Source of the DNA: Heterotrichella gracilis
Taxonomy: Eukaryota > Sar > Xanthophyceae > Tribonematales > Xanthonemataceae
Direction of reading: 5' to 3'
Length of the DNA: 64,000 nucleotides
Assembly: GCA_032358255.1 (NCBI GenBank)
Contig: JAULBX010012211.1
Span: 40,067 to 104,066 of the forward strand
The notes below the pieces were generated by a model. That model worked only from the letters and a program-made list of their open reading frames with translations. It searched no databases and was not told where the DNA came from. This document shows positions 1 to 11,419 of the stretch, in pieces. A program made the position numbers and the translations under genes. Each line of letters starts with the position of its first letter. Positions within the stretch are counted from its first letter, which is position 1.

Positions 1-326
1 ACGTCATAGGGCTGGTGGTTATGATGTACATGAGTGGGAACGGGGTCCACCTTTTCAGCATCATGATCACCATGTCAGCGCTCTACCAGCCCTTCTCAGC
101 CATCCTGCAGTCAGGCAAGGTCTTCAAGCGGGACGAGAATTCAGAAGACGGCAAGAAGCTGGACTACATGACTCCCAGGCTGCTGTTCTGCCTGATCCAT
201 GGAGGGGTGCTGCTGTTTGCATTCCACAAGCTCAACAAGATGGGCCTCCTGCCCACTAACCTGTCGGACTACATCTCCTTTCTGAAGGTACCCGAGTTCC
301 AAGAGATATCCTTGCCACTATCATAG
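1..326 (+). CDS. EMC4: ER membrane protein complex subunit 4, 3' part (EMC4)
   Basis: This is the C-terminal end of a gene that enters from the left edge; the frame is open from base 3 with no start needed. EMC4 is a small membrane subunit of the ER membrane protein complex, which inserts tail-anchored and multipass proteins. The visible part has the family signature around MSGNGVHLFSIMIT, a first hydrophobic segment, a linker with a charged stretch (KVFKRDENSEDGKK), a second hydrophobic segment (LLFCLIHGGVLLFAF), then KLNKMGLLPTNLSDYISFL, which matches the conserved EMC4 tail. The TAG stop is at 324-326. The reading continues through a weak donor-like GGTACC near 287, but the known family tail has similar length, so I read straight through. 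The N-terminal half and first exons lie outside the window. Confidence 0.9.
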   Translation, partial: VIGLVVMMYMSGNGVHLFSIMITMSALYQPFSAILQSGKVFKRDENSEDGKKLDYMTPRLLFCLIHGGVLLFAFHKLNKMGLLPTNLSDYISFLKVPEFQEISLPLS

Positions 327-1201
327 CCTGAGCAAGGCAGCAGGGGCAGCAGCACGTGCTTGTTTTCACATCAGGTTGAACCATTTTGTTTTCATTGCCA
401 CTAAATGCACTGGCTGGCAGGCCAGTGCCGGATCCCTGCCAGTTTTTAGTGGACACTAGGACCTGCTAGGCAAGCTTGTTCCAGCCATAGCAGTCTCATC
501 TTGATGCTGCAATCACCCAGTGCAGTTCCTGACTATTTGGAGTTGGTTGTAGGCGTCAGGCGTAGGTGTTTCCACCAGACACTGCATGACAACAGTATCC
601 AAAGTCAGTTTGTATACAAACAAGCTTGTAAAATCTTCGTTACACGCCATGGTCAGACTGTGTGCACACTGATCCTTTCATTGGATGCCGGCACGCTTGG
701 TATGCCGCCAACAGCTACCTGAGCACTTACATGCACTCCAGTGAACAAGTCCGGTCGCCCTGTGTGCCCTACAATTTTTGACCTAAACACCCTGCCGTGA
801 GGCCACCGCTGCCTTCTTACCGTTGCAAGCTTGCCACCAAACCGGACGCTGCCAGGTGCACGGAGAGAAGATGCAAAAAGCGTACAAGTGGTGCTGAAGA
901 ATACCGCACCATTTGGCAAATGGCTCAACAATGGATATGCATGCGTTACGCACTGACGCATGACAAAATCGTGAGAAGTGTACAGGCAAATGAATTCCAA
1001 CTTCTGGGCTGACCCTATTGAGGGTTCTCGGCCCCAACGAAACGGCCCCAATTTGAGCATTACCTAAGAATGCACAAACCGGCCTCAACTTGAGCAAGAA
1101 GAGAAAACAAACACAGGTCCAACCCAAAAAAAAGGTTCATTTTCTGCTGATGCCAGCGCCCACACGCCCCCTGGAGTACACTCTAAAGAAGGAGGACGCC
1201 T
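327..1201. other. Convergent 3' spacer, EMC4 / XRN2
   Basis: This spacer lies between two convergent genes. It should hold the 3' UTRs of EMC4 (+) and XRN2 (-). Short open frames on both strands here have no recognisable domains and look like chance. A TGTAA on + (627-631) and a TTACA, i.e. TGTAA on - (640-644), sit 8 bases apart and are the best poly(A) signal candidates; a second TTACA lies near 727. Confidence 0.5.
627..644. terminator. Candidate paired poly(A) signals (TGTAA / TTACA)
   Basis: TGTAA on the plus strand (627-631) and its complement TTACA (640-644) form a small near-palindrome between the convergent EMC4 and XRN2 genes. UGUAA is the known poly(A) signal of many core chlorophytes. 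The positions would give 3' UTRs of about 300 nt for EMC4 and 550 nt for XRN2. Inference from motif and position only. Confidence 0.4.
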
Positions 1202-4200
1202 CTACCGCCTGCGGGGGTCCCTGCTGGGCCGCTGTAGGGCCGCGAATGGGTTGCTCGCAGCATAGGCGGGCGCAGGCGCAGGTGCGTACGCGGCAGGGGG
1301 CTGCTGCAGTCCAGGGGGAGCATAATAGCCCTGTGCAGCGGGTTGCTGGTAGGCTGGCGCCGGCTGCTGGTACACAGGTGCCGCGGCGTATGGCTGCTGG
1401 TACCCTTGGCTAGGGTAAGGTGCTGGGGCGCCTGCAGGAAAAAATGGATGTATGAACAAAATTGAGCAAACGAATGTCAACGCAGCGTATGGCTGCCGAT
1501 GCCCTTGGTTAGGGTACGGTGCTGGGACACCTGCACTTGCGCAATCATGTGAACAGCAGGACAATTAAAACAACAATCACAAACACGGCTGCACAAAAGG
1601 CTTGCAAGCGCAGAACCAGCTGACGCCGCAATTGTTAGGTGAAGTAAAGCAGAGGCAAGTTCAGCATACAGTGAGGGGTAGCCAGCCCCAATGCTAGGGT
1701 TCGTACAGTGTCTTTTAACCCCTTAGGGTTGGTGAGGCCCTCCACCTTCCCTACACCCACCTTGTGCGTATTGTGAGGGGTAGCCACCGTACTGCGCCGC
1801 CACCGGAGCCGCGTATCCCCCAGCTGGCCCCATGCTAGGGTTTGGCGCGGGCCCCGGCTGCTGCTGCTGCCATTGTGGGCGCGCCCCGACCTGTGCGGAT
1901 GCCTGGTACCCGCCATACTGTGGCCGTTGGCCCTGCTAAACACCACACAGCCACAGTCAGCATCCATAACATGCACCCAAGTATTCCTGCACTGCTAATA
2001 AGAGAACTGTTAAAAAATATAAAGTGTTTCAAGGTAATAACCGATCCGCACCCAGGACCCATGTGCCAAATTTGGAAATTTCTTTCTACATCACTAAGGT
2101 AAGTCCGAAACCCTGCCCTAGCATTTAAATGTATGTCTAGACCAATTACATCCTGGACCCCAAATGTAAACAGTCCAGAATGTAATTCATATCACCCTCC
2201 TACTGATGCTAATAAATGCCTTGGTTGGGAGGAGGATTCACCTGGGCGAAGGGAGGCGCCTGGTACCCGCCATAATGCTGCGACTGCTGGCCTTGCTGCA
2301 CGCCACACACAGCCATGATCAGAGGCCCTAACATGCACTTTTGCGCAGTAAGAAAAAAACGAAAAGAACCATAATACTAGGCTGGACCAAAGGCTGCGGA
2401 AGATCTACAAACGGTGTAATGATTTGCCCTTGCTAGGGTAGAATTAAAATTTGGCTGGCTGCTAATCTGGCTGTACTAGTGGAGTGCTTATAACCGGCTA
2501 ACTAAATAGCAAAATAGCACAATAAAGTGTAAACTAGATGAAGATGGTACGTAGGCAGCGTACATAGTATGGCTGCTGTTGGTGGGCTCCCCCCCTGCCC
2601 TGGTATCCCTGCTGCGCTGGGGGCTGATAGGGCCGCTGCTGGTAGCCGCCACCACCACCTCCCATTTGGCCCCCATTATATGCCTGCCCCCTGCCGCCAC
2701 CGCCCCACTGCCGGTCGCTCTGATTGTTGTACCCCCTGCCACCACCATTGTAGCCCTGCGCACGTGGAAACCTTGCATTACTTTCTGTGCAAAACACCTT
2801 TATTTCCCTTTTCAATTCTGAGAGGCTGCAGGTTGTCTTAAGATGCACCCACGTATCAAGAAGAGCTAGCCCTTCGCCGCCTCCTACTGGTGGGTGCATC
2901 ACAATTTTATCACGACTATGATGCATCACCACACCAGGACACCACCGCAACCCCCCTGCACCAACCTCGCACCTGGTCGTAGCCGCCCCTGCCCCCGCCC
3001 CACCCCCCGCCGCGGCCCCCGCCGCGCCCCCCACCCGCCCGCTGCAGCTCAAACTGCAGTGCCCTGTGGCTGCCGTCGCTCAACACCCCCGGCGGTCCGT
3101 ACTGGTTGTTGGGGTTGCGCCGCCGGTTGTCCTCGTGCCACAGTGGCTTGGCCTCCTGGAGGTCCTCCTCGCGCACAACAGGCTCCTGGAAAGGGCATAA
3201 AAGCGGGTTAAGGATTCATTCTTTAGGACATGGTCATCTTAAGTCATGGTCTCGGGTCAAGTGTTTAGGGACTGCCCTATTTGGGCAACATGGTTTATGG
3301 TTTAGGAGCAGGGACACAGTGAGGATTAGCGGGAATTGGGATATGAAGAAGAGGTGATGGCGAGTTATTGTGCAGGTACGTTTAAAATGGTGGGTGCTTT
3401 ATAAAATAAGGGCAAGAACACCCTAAGCTAGGGTTCTGCCACCTACATCCAGCACGGCGCCCTCCAGCAGGCAGCAGCGGTGCGTCTGGTGCTCCGGGTT
3501 TTGAAACGCCGCCATGCACACGCCGTTTCCGGTGATGGGGTCGCCCAAACCCTCGTAGGGTACTGGAATAACCCTAGGGCACGCCTCGCTCACGCACAGC
3601 AGCGACCCCGCCATGCCATCGCTGGTTTCTGGGTCCAAGGGCTTGGGGCTGGCTAGGCGGGTGGCCTCGTCGGCGGTTGCCAGCTTGTCGGAGATCTCGT
3701 AGATTTCTGGGGCCAGGGTGTGCGTGGGGCTGACAAAGAGGCCGTCCAGCTTGAGGCAGTTGCGCACCCGCTCCTCGCCCTGCAGCTGCTCCTGTGGTGG
3801 TGGGGAGGAGGGGGGCACGGGTCAGGAGAGTCCAGGGTCACCTGTGGCCTCCAGCAGCAGGTACTTTTCGTTTCAGTTTATCTCCGTATTTCGGAAGGGC
3901 ACACCCCATGCACACACATACAAACCACCCACCACCCACCACCCCATCCACACCCACACCTCCACGCCCCCACCCCACCCCACATCCCCCACCACCAACA
4001 CCACCCACCTCCAGTGGCCGCGTGGCCTCCAGCAGCCTGTCCTCCTCGATGAAAGGCAGCAGCACCACCCCCTGCCATGCAAATCGCTTGCCGTTCATGT
4101 CCACAGCAAACTTGACGGGGTAGAAGTCCAGGATGGGGCTGCTGGGGTCGGTGAACAAAACCCTGTAGGTTTCCGGCAGGCAGTGGCTGGAGGCGGCTGG

Positions 4201-7200
4201 CAGGACTCCCATGAGCTGGAACCAGGGGATGGGTAGGGTCAATATCAGGGTTTTGATGAGGGTTTGATCAGGATGTCTGGCAGGCAGTGGCTGGACGCAG
4301 CACACACCCACCAGCTGGAACCAGGGGGGGTAGAGTGGCTGGTCAGGGTAAGGATTTTAGTTTCTAAGCCCGGGCATCTCAAACCATCAACTAGAGGTAC
4401 ATACGAGCCAAAATGACTGACAATGTCAATGGGAACCCTCACTCGAACAAAGTGTCAAAATGATGATTTGGCTAGTGTCAATTTAGCAACAATTGCTTCC
4501 TTCGATAGTACAGGGTGACATCAGCAGCCCACCTGGTTGAAGGGCGAGAACGGCTTCCCCAGCTCAAAAGTGATGTCCAGGGTGCCGATGGAGTGCAGGT
4601 CGGATGCGAATGGCGAGTAGTGGAAGGGGTAGTACCATGTCCACGAGGCCACCCCGTCGTAGTAGTAGGCCATCACCCAGCACAGGCCCTCAACAAAGGA
4701 GCGCACCATGGACTGGACAACCTCCTCCTGCTGGTCGCCGGGGATCCCAAGCTTCTCCTGCGGGGGGATGGGGGATTGGAATTAGAGCAAGGCGTCGTGA
4801 TGGGCACTGTGGTGATAGTGTACTCTTTAGGGCTGAGGGTTTAGGGTTTGTTATGCACCAGCTGCATGTGAGCTTGTGCAAGGCCACCCTTGATGCAACA
4901 TATGCCCAGACCCACGCACTTCCGCTGGTCAAAACCAGTCAGTTTTCTCCCTGTTCGCCTGTTCAACTGGTGATGACGCAGCCCCACCCCCCTTTCACCC
5001 ACTCGCTCACCTCGTAGTACCTGGTCTTCCACTCCTCCTCCCCCAATTGAGGGAGGAGGACCTTCCCCCACATGCTTCAAGCCACCCACACGCCCTCTTC
5101 CCCATTTCCCTCATCACTCACCTCATAGTACCTCGTCTTCCAGCCCTCCTCCCCCAGCCGAATCTTCTCCTCGTGCACCACCATGTCGTCAAACAGGTCG
5201 CCCTTGTCCTTCATGGAGGCGGAAACCTTGGCCATGAACTCATCGGCAGCCTTCTTGTTGGCGGCTACAACCTCAGGGTCCTGAGGGGTATTGGGGTTTA
5301 GGGGGTAAGGAGTGGGCGACTCAAGCGCATGCTCTTCATTGGATGTATCAGTCAAACAGGATTGCCAACGGACCCATGACCGGTGCCCACGCCCACCCCA
5401 TGCTCTCATTTGAGTGCGTGCTCTTCACTGCTGGCTTCAATCAAACAGGATTGTCAACAAACACACTACCGGGCGTCCACGCCCACCCCATGCTCTCACC
5501 ATTTCCTCGTCGGAGGCCACCACCTCCGCCACGCTCCCTTCATCCTCAAGGATGTCCTCATCTATCTCCGCATCAAGCACTTCCGCGACGTCAACCACAG
5601 ACACCTCATCACCAGCCACAGCACCTCCACCAGCCACAGAGTCACCACTAGCAGCGTCGCCACCAGCCACCTCCCCACCACCAGCCGCAGCCCCCTCCGC
5701 ACCACCAGCCAGGGCGCCACCCAGATCCTGCCAGAAAGCTGCCGGGTCTATTGGTGCTGCCGCATCAGGTGCGGGCGCCGAATCGCCGCCATCCTCCCCT
5801 GCGGCAGTTGCCACCGCAGTGCCATCCTCGCTGGCCACCCGCTTGGGCACAGGCTGTTCTGCGGCACTGGGCTCCTCTTCCTCGCCTGCCTTGCGCTTGT
5901 GGCCTGCAGGGTATGGAGGGTGAATTTGGGGGAGTTGTCAGTGGGTCGGCTTCTCAGGAAAGAATGGGCCAGGACGATGCCCTCTTCAATGCAAAACCTC
6001 TGTCAAGAACAGGCAGCACAGAGCTTCCACGAATTCCTTTGTTTAGCGTACCTCCCAGTATGCGCTCCCTCAGCAGCTGTGCCGCGCTCTTATTGCTGGG
6101 GGGCGGCTCTGGCTCCAATCCAGGGGGACCAGAGTAGTCCCCACCGCCGCCCTGCGTACGCACAGAGGGTTTAAGGGTTTAGGCAGGGGTTCAGGCTCCG
6201 GAAAATGGCCATAAGGCCAGGCAGACAACCTGGCCTGAACCCCGCCATCAATTTCAGGTGTTTTAATTCAACTAAATTTAAAAGAAAACCAATACATAAA
6301 TAGTCTGAATAGTGACCACATCCGACCCACCTGCTGCAGCGGCATGGGCCCTGGAGGTGGGGGCGGCAGCGGTCCCAGGTGCATGGGTACTGTTGGCTCC
6401 AGCAGCTGCACCCGACCAGGCTGGAGCTGCGCGGGGGTCAGTGAGGCCACGTAGTCTGCGGTGGGGGCGCGCGCGCGCCACTTCATGCTCGGGCCGCCCT
6501 GTGCGTAGTGGTGGGTGGGGTGAGGTGGGGGATCAGGTGAGCGCGCGTGTGTTTCTGTGCATGTACCTGTGCATGTGGGTGCGGGTGCATCTGCGTGTTT
6601 CTGACAAGGTGCTAGATAGCTGTTGAGAGAATATGATTAGACTTGCATGTGTCATGCCAGGCTTCTTTTTCATCTGCATTTACAAAACAATGTCCGCATT
6701 TCCAACACTGGCCCCCCACTCCAAACCCATGCCTTGCTCCTCCCCTTCCTCTGCGTTCACTGGCATGTCCGACACTAGCCCCACACCTCGCCCCCTCATA
6801 CCACCCCCCACCTTGTTGTTGTTCTGCTTGTCCCGTGCGCGCCTGTCCTTCTGTCGCTGCAGCATGCGCATGCGCTTCTGGAAGATGATGTCCTCGTAGG
6901 TGCCAACCTGGAAGGAACAGGCGCGTCAGATCAGGTTTGACCAAATCAAATCGGCTCAAAGATGAGATCAGACTAGATCAGGTGTTTCCTTGTGAAATTT
7001 TCTGCCCACTCCTGTTTACACCCCGCACCCGCCTTGACTATGAACTGCTGCACGAGTGTTGGGTCCACCTTTGCCACCTCCACCATTGCCACATCCACCA
7101 TCCACCCAATGCACAGCAGCGCAACCTTACACTTCCCATCCGCATTTTGTTCCCGTTTCCACATTTCCTGCCAACTCATTTTCACCCGATTGACTCCCTA

Positions 7201-10200
7201 AATGACTGCCAAATATATATGGTGGCCTTGTAACAACCCTCACCGACCTTGACAATGAACTGCTGCACGCGTGGCAGGTCCACCTTTGCCCCCTCCACCA
7301 GCCACCCAATGCGCGGCAGCTCGGTCTTGTACACACTCATCAGCAGCTCAATGGCACCCTCGCGGATCTCAAGCGTGGGCATGTGCGGCAGGAAATCGTT
7401 TCCCACGAAAAAGCACATGAACACTGCGCAGCGGAGGGATTTAGGGTTTAAAGTTTAGGTACGAATTTGTCGTAAGTTGAACAGATGCAGCACATGAACA
7501 CTGCGCAAGGAGAGGAGAAAAATGTATCGTAAGTTGAACAAATGCAGCACACTCGTCATTTCATGTCAAGTTCATGTTCAAGTTTGAGACAGAATCCCCG
7601 ACATTTTGGACACTCCCAGTTTAAGCAATTTCCCTTGCACACTTCCGGCCTGGACATGTGGACAGGAGGTCATTGCCCACCAGCAAGTGCATGTACGTTT
7701 AGGGGATGGGGCGGGACGCAGTGGGGCCCACAAAACAAGTGCTGCTGAAAAGAGATGTAACCACGTGGCTAACTAAATACTATCCACTGCTGAACCGCTG
7801 ATTATGAACACAGCAATGGGAGGTCCCCACCAAACCAGCTGACAGCATCATGCGTGTACACCCCACACATGAACCCCTACAATGACCCCCGACACCCACG
7901 CACCAAAATCGTCAAAAACTCGCTCCGGGTCATATGGGAAGCTGCACTGCTTGGCCACAGGCTTGAACTCAAGCTCGAGGTACTGGCGCAGGATGGACAC
8001 CTGCAGGTGGAGCCAGGGGAGAGCCATAAGGGGGGTGCAAATACATGTGTTATCTGTCCAGTTTGCGTGGTTACCTTGCTACATGGCAGGAGTGCACTGC
8101 CTGCTTGGCTGCACATGACAAGTAAACACGTGCAGTTTCACCTTATGGCCATTGCATGTACCATTATGCCTTGCTCAGGTATACAGTCAAGAACTGTCTG
8201 ACATGGATAAGTAAATGGAAAGTGAAGAACTGCCTGTCTTGATTAGCCATTTCCGAAAGGGGCATTCCACTCGCGTGCCCAAAACCTAAGGCCCCCACCT
8301 GCAAGAACTGGTAGGGTTTCTTTGCTATCTCCGCCTTCTCAACCGGTTCCGGCGCAGAGGGGTCGTTGCGTGAAAACATCTGCTCACGCGTCTTCTGCTG
8401 GTCCTGGGGGCTGAAGATGACCTGCAGGGGCGATGGGCGGGTTGGTGCGTGTGGGGATGGGGTGGGATGTATTGCCCCTATGGCTGCATGTGGGGCAGGG
8501 AGGGCTAAATGGGGTAAGTGCAACATGACCCTCAAATAGAGTAGAGCTTTTCTTGTAGCTGTACCTGTGACCCACCTCACAATGGTTATTGTAATTGTCA
8601 TGTGTGATTGTATCTGTAATTGTGACTGTGATTGTATCTGTAATCATGACTGTGATTGTACATGTGATTATGATCAAGATTGTCCCAGTGATTGTGCCCC
8701 ACCTCCCTGAGGATGGTGAAGTGCGGCTCGTGCGTGGCCAGCGCCAGCATGATAAGGTCAGCATCCAGCCCGTAGATGCAGTGCCGCGTGTTGGCGCTGG
8801 TGCCGGGCCGCCCCCGCTGCTGGCGGATGTACTGCATCACCTTGTGCTCGCCCTCACCCGGGGAGTTGGCGTCTGACAGGATCACCTTCACCCCGGCCCA
8901 GCCTGTGGCAAGGGGAAGGAGGCTGTGTTAGGGGTTTAGGGTTTCGATTAGGGTTAAGTCCAAGTCCAACAGGATCACCTTTATGCCTGCCTAGCCTGTG
9001 GCAAGGGAGGGGTTGTGGTGGGTTTTGTGGTGAAATGAGGGATTGTCCCCACTTCTAGCCACAATCAACACACAAGCACAAGACAGTCCGCACCCACCCC
9101 CACTCCCACGCTAATAAAGTCGCTGTAGCATTGCAACTATGTTGGTAAGAAAGCACTATGCAGTTTGACACTCACGTCCGCTTGATGGCACACAAGCACT
9201 CGCATCGCTCGCAATCCCCACCACGATGCACACACCCTGTACCTGCGGCCCGCACCTGGGTCTGTGTTGAGGCGCATGTGCATGTAGTACTGCAGCACCA
9301 TGCCTTGAATTTAAAAACCCTAAACCCTAAGAACCCTGAACCCTACGCCTGCAGCCCGCACCTGGGTCTGTGTTCAGGCGCATGTGCACGTAGTACTGCA
9401 GCGCGATGCCTTGAATCTTAAAACCCTAAACCCTAGAAACCCTGAACCCTACACCTGCGGCCCGCACCTGGGTCTGTGTTGAGGCGCATGTGCACGTAGT
9501 ACTGCAGCGCGATGGACAGGCGGTACATGAAGGGAGTGCCCGGGGTGATGACGTTGCTGTCCCAGGTCTGGCTCTTGCCCTTGGCAGGAACCTTGAGGCC
9601 CTGGCTGGCGTACTCCTGGCGCAGCTTCTCCTCCTCAGCCTCCTGAAAGTGAAACACCACCCCTTGAGATGGGAAGATCACAGACACATGAATACTGGGG
9701 TGCTCCATCGCGGCTTGTGGCGGGTCCCATGGATGTGCATGGGCGTGGCATGGCAGTGCAAAGTATACATACACATACATAAGTAACTTTTCATACATTA
9801 TTTTTCATCTATATGAAATTGCCTGCATGTGGCAGTTGACGCATGGGAGCGCTCGCTTGTGGCAGGTGCACGATGTGGTAGCACATGCATGTGGGCATGT
9901 AGAGCACTGTCGCGGGGTGAGCCTCCACCCTTCCCCACCACCTTCCCCACCCCCAGCGCACCTTCTCCTCCGCCTCTTGCGCCGCCCTGAATCGCCTGGA
10001 CCGCTGCTGGTTCATCTTGGCGCGGGGGGCTACGCCGTCTGCAGCAGCACATATGGGTGTGGGTGTGGGTGTGGTTGTGAGTGTGGGCGCAGGTGTGGTC
10101 TTTCATGCGAAGGCTCAGGTGCAGGTGCCGATGTAGTGAAGTAGAAGGTGGCATGACCACATGCTTCCTCCCACTGTTGCCAGATGAGTGTACCAATGGC

Positions 10201-11419
10201 ACGTACAGCACCTTGCGGGGTTTAGGGTTTAGGGTGTACGTACCGATAGCCATGTACAGCACCTTGCGTGGCCGCACGATTGCAAACAGCCTGTCTATGT
10301 AGTCAAAGATGCACAGGAACACCTCGGACTCGGTGGTGGGGGCGGGCTACAAAGGGGGGGAACATATAGGTACCTGGGCTTAGGTGGGGAGGTTGGGTGC
10401 ATCAGGTGTTCATACGTTCGTGCAAATGTCCCGCCCCCACTGCTCTACCATGTGCATGAAGCATTAGGGTTCACAGACAGGGGTATGCGTTAACTGAGGA
10501 GCAAGTCCGTTGATCCCCAAGCGTGCACACAGGTACAGCATGCGTGGGCGCATCACGGGCGCAGTTCCAGCTGGTAGAATCTGTATGCCATGCATGCATT
10601 GCTGGTGCTGTGTGCTTACCCTGTCCTCTGGGTGGAAGCAGGGGTGGATGATCCCGTTCATGTCCTGCACAGCAACGCCACTGGCATCAGGCATCGCACA
10701 GTATCTTTTGACACATACAGTGGCAGCATGGCATCGAGACAACCCGACAGGATGCCACCATGGTATGAGAGGCTGGTGCCCTTTAGAAAGCCCAAGTCAT
10801 AGTTGCAGTTGTATGCGGGGCACACCCCACTAATACAAACACACATCAGAGCACGGGTCAGGTACACTGGGCTATTGGCATGCATGGCGGGTTGTCAAGT
10901 TTTAGTATGAGAAGCCTGCACCACAGTCACCACTGCCTATTACTGGTATGAGAAGCCTTGGGCGCTTTTCTTGAGGCTGTGGCGTTGGAAGCACCTGCCT
11001 ATGGGAACAGCGCGGCAAGGTCGGATTCTCACCAGGTACAGGTTGTCAAACTCGATCCCGTTAGGGTTTGGTTTTGAGGTGTCCACCGGCACCTCCACGC
11101 CCTCCAGCACCATGCCCTCCTCCTCGATACAGTCCAGAATGATCTTGGGGTACCTGCACCACACCAGCTCATAAAGCACCAAGCATATGCACCTTGCTCA
11201 AGACACCAACAGCTGTAATTTCCGTGGCCATCAACGCAAACGTCGTGGTTGCCAAGTTGTGAAGATAGAGTGTGTGTGGGTAGGTACCGAAACAAGCGTT
11301 TCATATGCATGCATGCATTTTTGTTTCAGTGCATGCATATAGGACCAAAGCTCCATAATATCACGCTTGTGATCCACTTACTTTTGACTCAGCCATCTGT
11401 AGAACGCTGGAACTCCCAT
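1202..11419 (-). CDS. XRN2: 5'-3' exoribonuclease, XRN2/Rat1 type (multi-exon)
   Basis: Processive 5'-3' exonuclease for 5'-monophosphate RNA, used in RNA decay and transcription termination. Exon 1 (11419-11382) encodes [12 protein letters not shown]; then 11153-11033, 10664-10620 (DMNGIIHPC), 10346-10244 and 10038-9962 ([13 protein letters not shown]) keep frame. Catalytic motifs follow: GEGEHK and [10 protein letters not shown] (exon about 8903-8702) and [18 protein letters not shown] (about 7423-7248). Conserved region 2 ([17 protein letters not shown], about 4765-4530; [10 protein letters not shown]-like [11 protein letters not shown], about 4225-4010) fits Rat1/XRN2 rather than the longer Xrn1. 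An Ala/acidic insertion lies at 5905-5505. The tail is RGG- and then Gln/Pro/Tyr-rich (3190-1204), stop 1202-1204. I see no CCHC zinc knuckle after the LDAD exon, unlike plant XRNs. More than 15 introns, several with exon-edge duplications. Exact middle and tail exon borders are approximate. Confidence 0.94.
1378..1540 (-). repeat. Duplicated exon segment in XRN2 tail
   Basis: Two copies of about 48 bp (roughly 1382-1436 and 1481-1534) each encode a variant of [16 protein letters not shown]. The left copy is the real last-exon start, with acceptor CCTGCAG. The right copy ([16 protein letters not shown]) also has a GTGCAG acceptor but no GT donor follows it. The frame stays open across both and the sequence between, so inclusion by retention is possible. 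Confidence 0.7.
1890..2335 (-). repeat. Duplicated Gln-rich exon in XRN2 tail
   Basis: Two exons (ending upstream near 1940 and 2303) begin with [12 protein letters not shown] and [13 protein letters not shown] after AG acceptors, and their flanking intron sequence (to an ACATGCAC motif) is also alike. Both look functional, so this is a whole-exon duplication that lengthened the low-complexity tail. Confidence 0.7.
4165..4330 (-). repeat. XRN2 exon-start echo
   Basis: The start of the real exon (4165-4226, acceptor GGTTCCAG then [15 protein letters not shown]) is repeated upstream in the intron at about 4272-4330. The copy has the same GGTTCCAG acceptor, but a deletion shifts its frame ([14 protein letters not shown]). 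Confidence 0.75.
5005..5160 (-). repeat. XRN2 exon-end echo with donor
   Basis: The real exon end (5116-5160; GWKTRYYE then GTGAGT) is repeated in the following intron at 5005-5050, again ending in TACTACGAG and a GTGAGC donor. The copy lacks an obvious acceptor. Confidence 0.75.
5326..5500 (-). repeat. 87-bp tandem duplication at an XRN2 donor
   Basis: Two direct copies (about 5326-5412 and 5413-5500) share CAAACAGGATTG and CCACGCCCACCCCATGCTCT. The copy next to the exon contains the real donor (GTGAGAGCATGG); the distal copy has ATGAGAGCATGG, so its GT is lost. Confidence 0.75.
7034..7320 (-). repeat. XRN2 exon echo after the GNDFLPH exon
   Basis: The end of the real exon (7248-7320; [18 protein letters not shown]) reappears in the next intron at about 7034-7122 as an open frame reading [18 protein letters not shown] then LVQQFIVK, with a small internal expansion. 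The GT donor of the copy is altered. Confidence 0.7.
8600..8690 (-). repeat. 24-bp minisatellite in an XRN2 intron
   Basis: About three imperfect copies of a 24-bp unit starting GTGATTGTATCTGTAAT run through this intron, directly before the exon at 8702. Confidence 0.7.
8876..9012 (-). repeat. XRN2 exon-start echo with acceptor
   Basis: The real exon start at about 8903 (acceptor TTGCCACAG, then [11 protein letters not shown]) is copied 92 bp upstream in the intron (8968-9012). The copy keeps the TTGCCACAG acceptor but has in-frame stops. TTTAGGG-like motifs lie between the copies. Confidence 0.8.
9241..9520 (-). repeat. 106-bp tandem array copying an XRN2 exon end
   Basis: Units start at 9241, 9347 and 9453, an exact 106-bp period. 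The 9453 copy contains the real exon end ([12 protein letters not shown], donor GTGCGGG at about 9467). The other two repeat the exon end and donor inside the intron, separated by degenerate AAACCCTAAACCCTA telomere-like sequence. Reading through meets a stop before the second donor. Confidence 0.9.
10194..10278 (-). repeat. XRN2 exon-end echo with telomere-like spacer
   Basis: GTACAGCACCTTGCG occurs at about 10203 in the intron and at 10254 in the real exon ([11 protein letters not shown] end). GGGTTTAGGGTTTAGGG separates the two copies. Confidence 0.7.
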
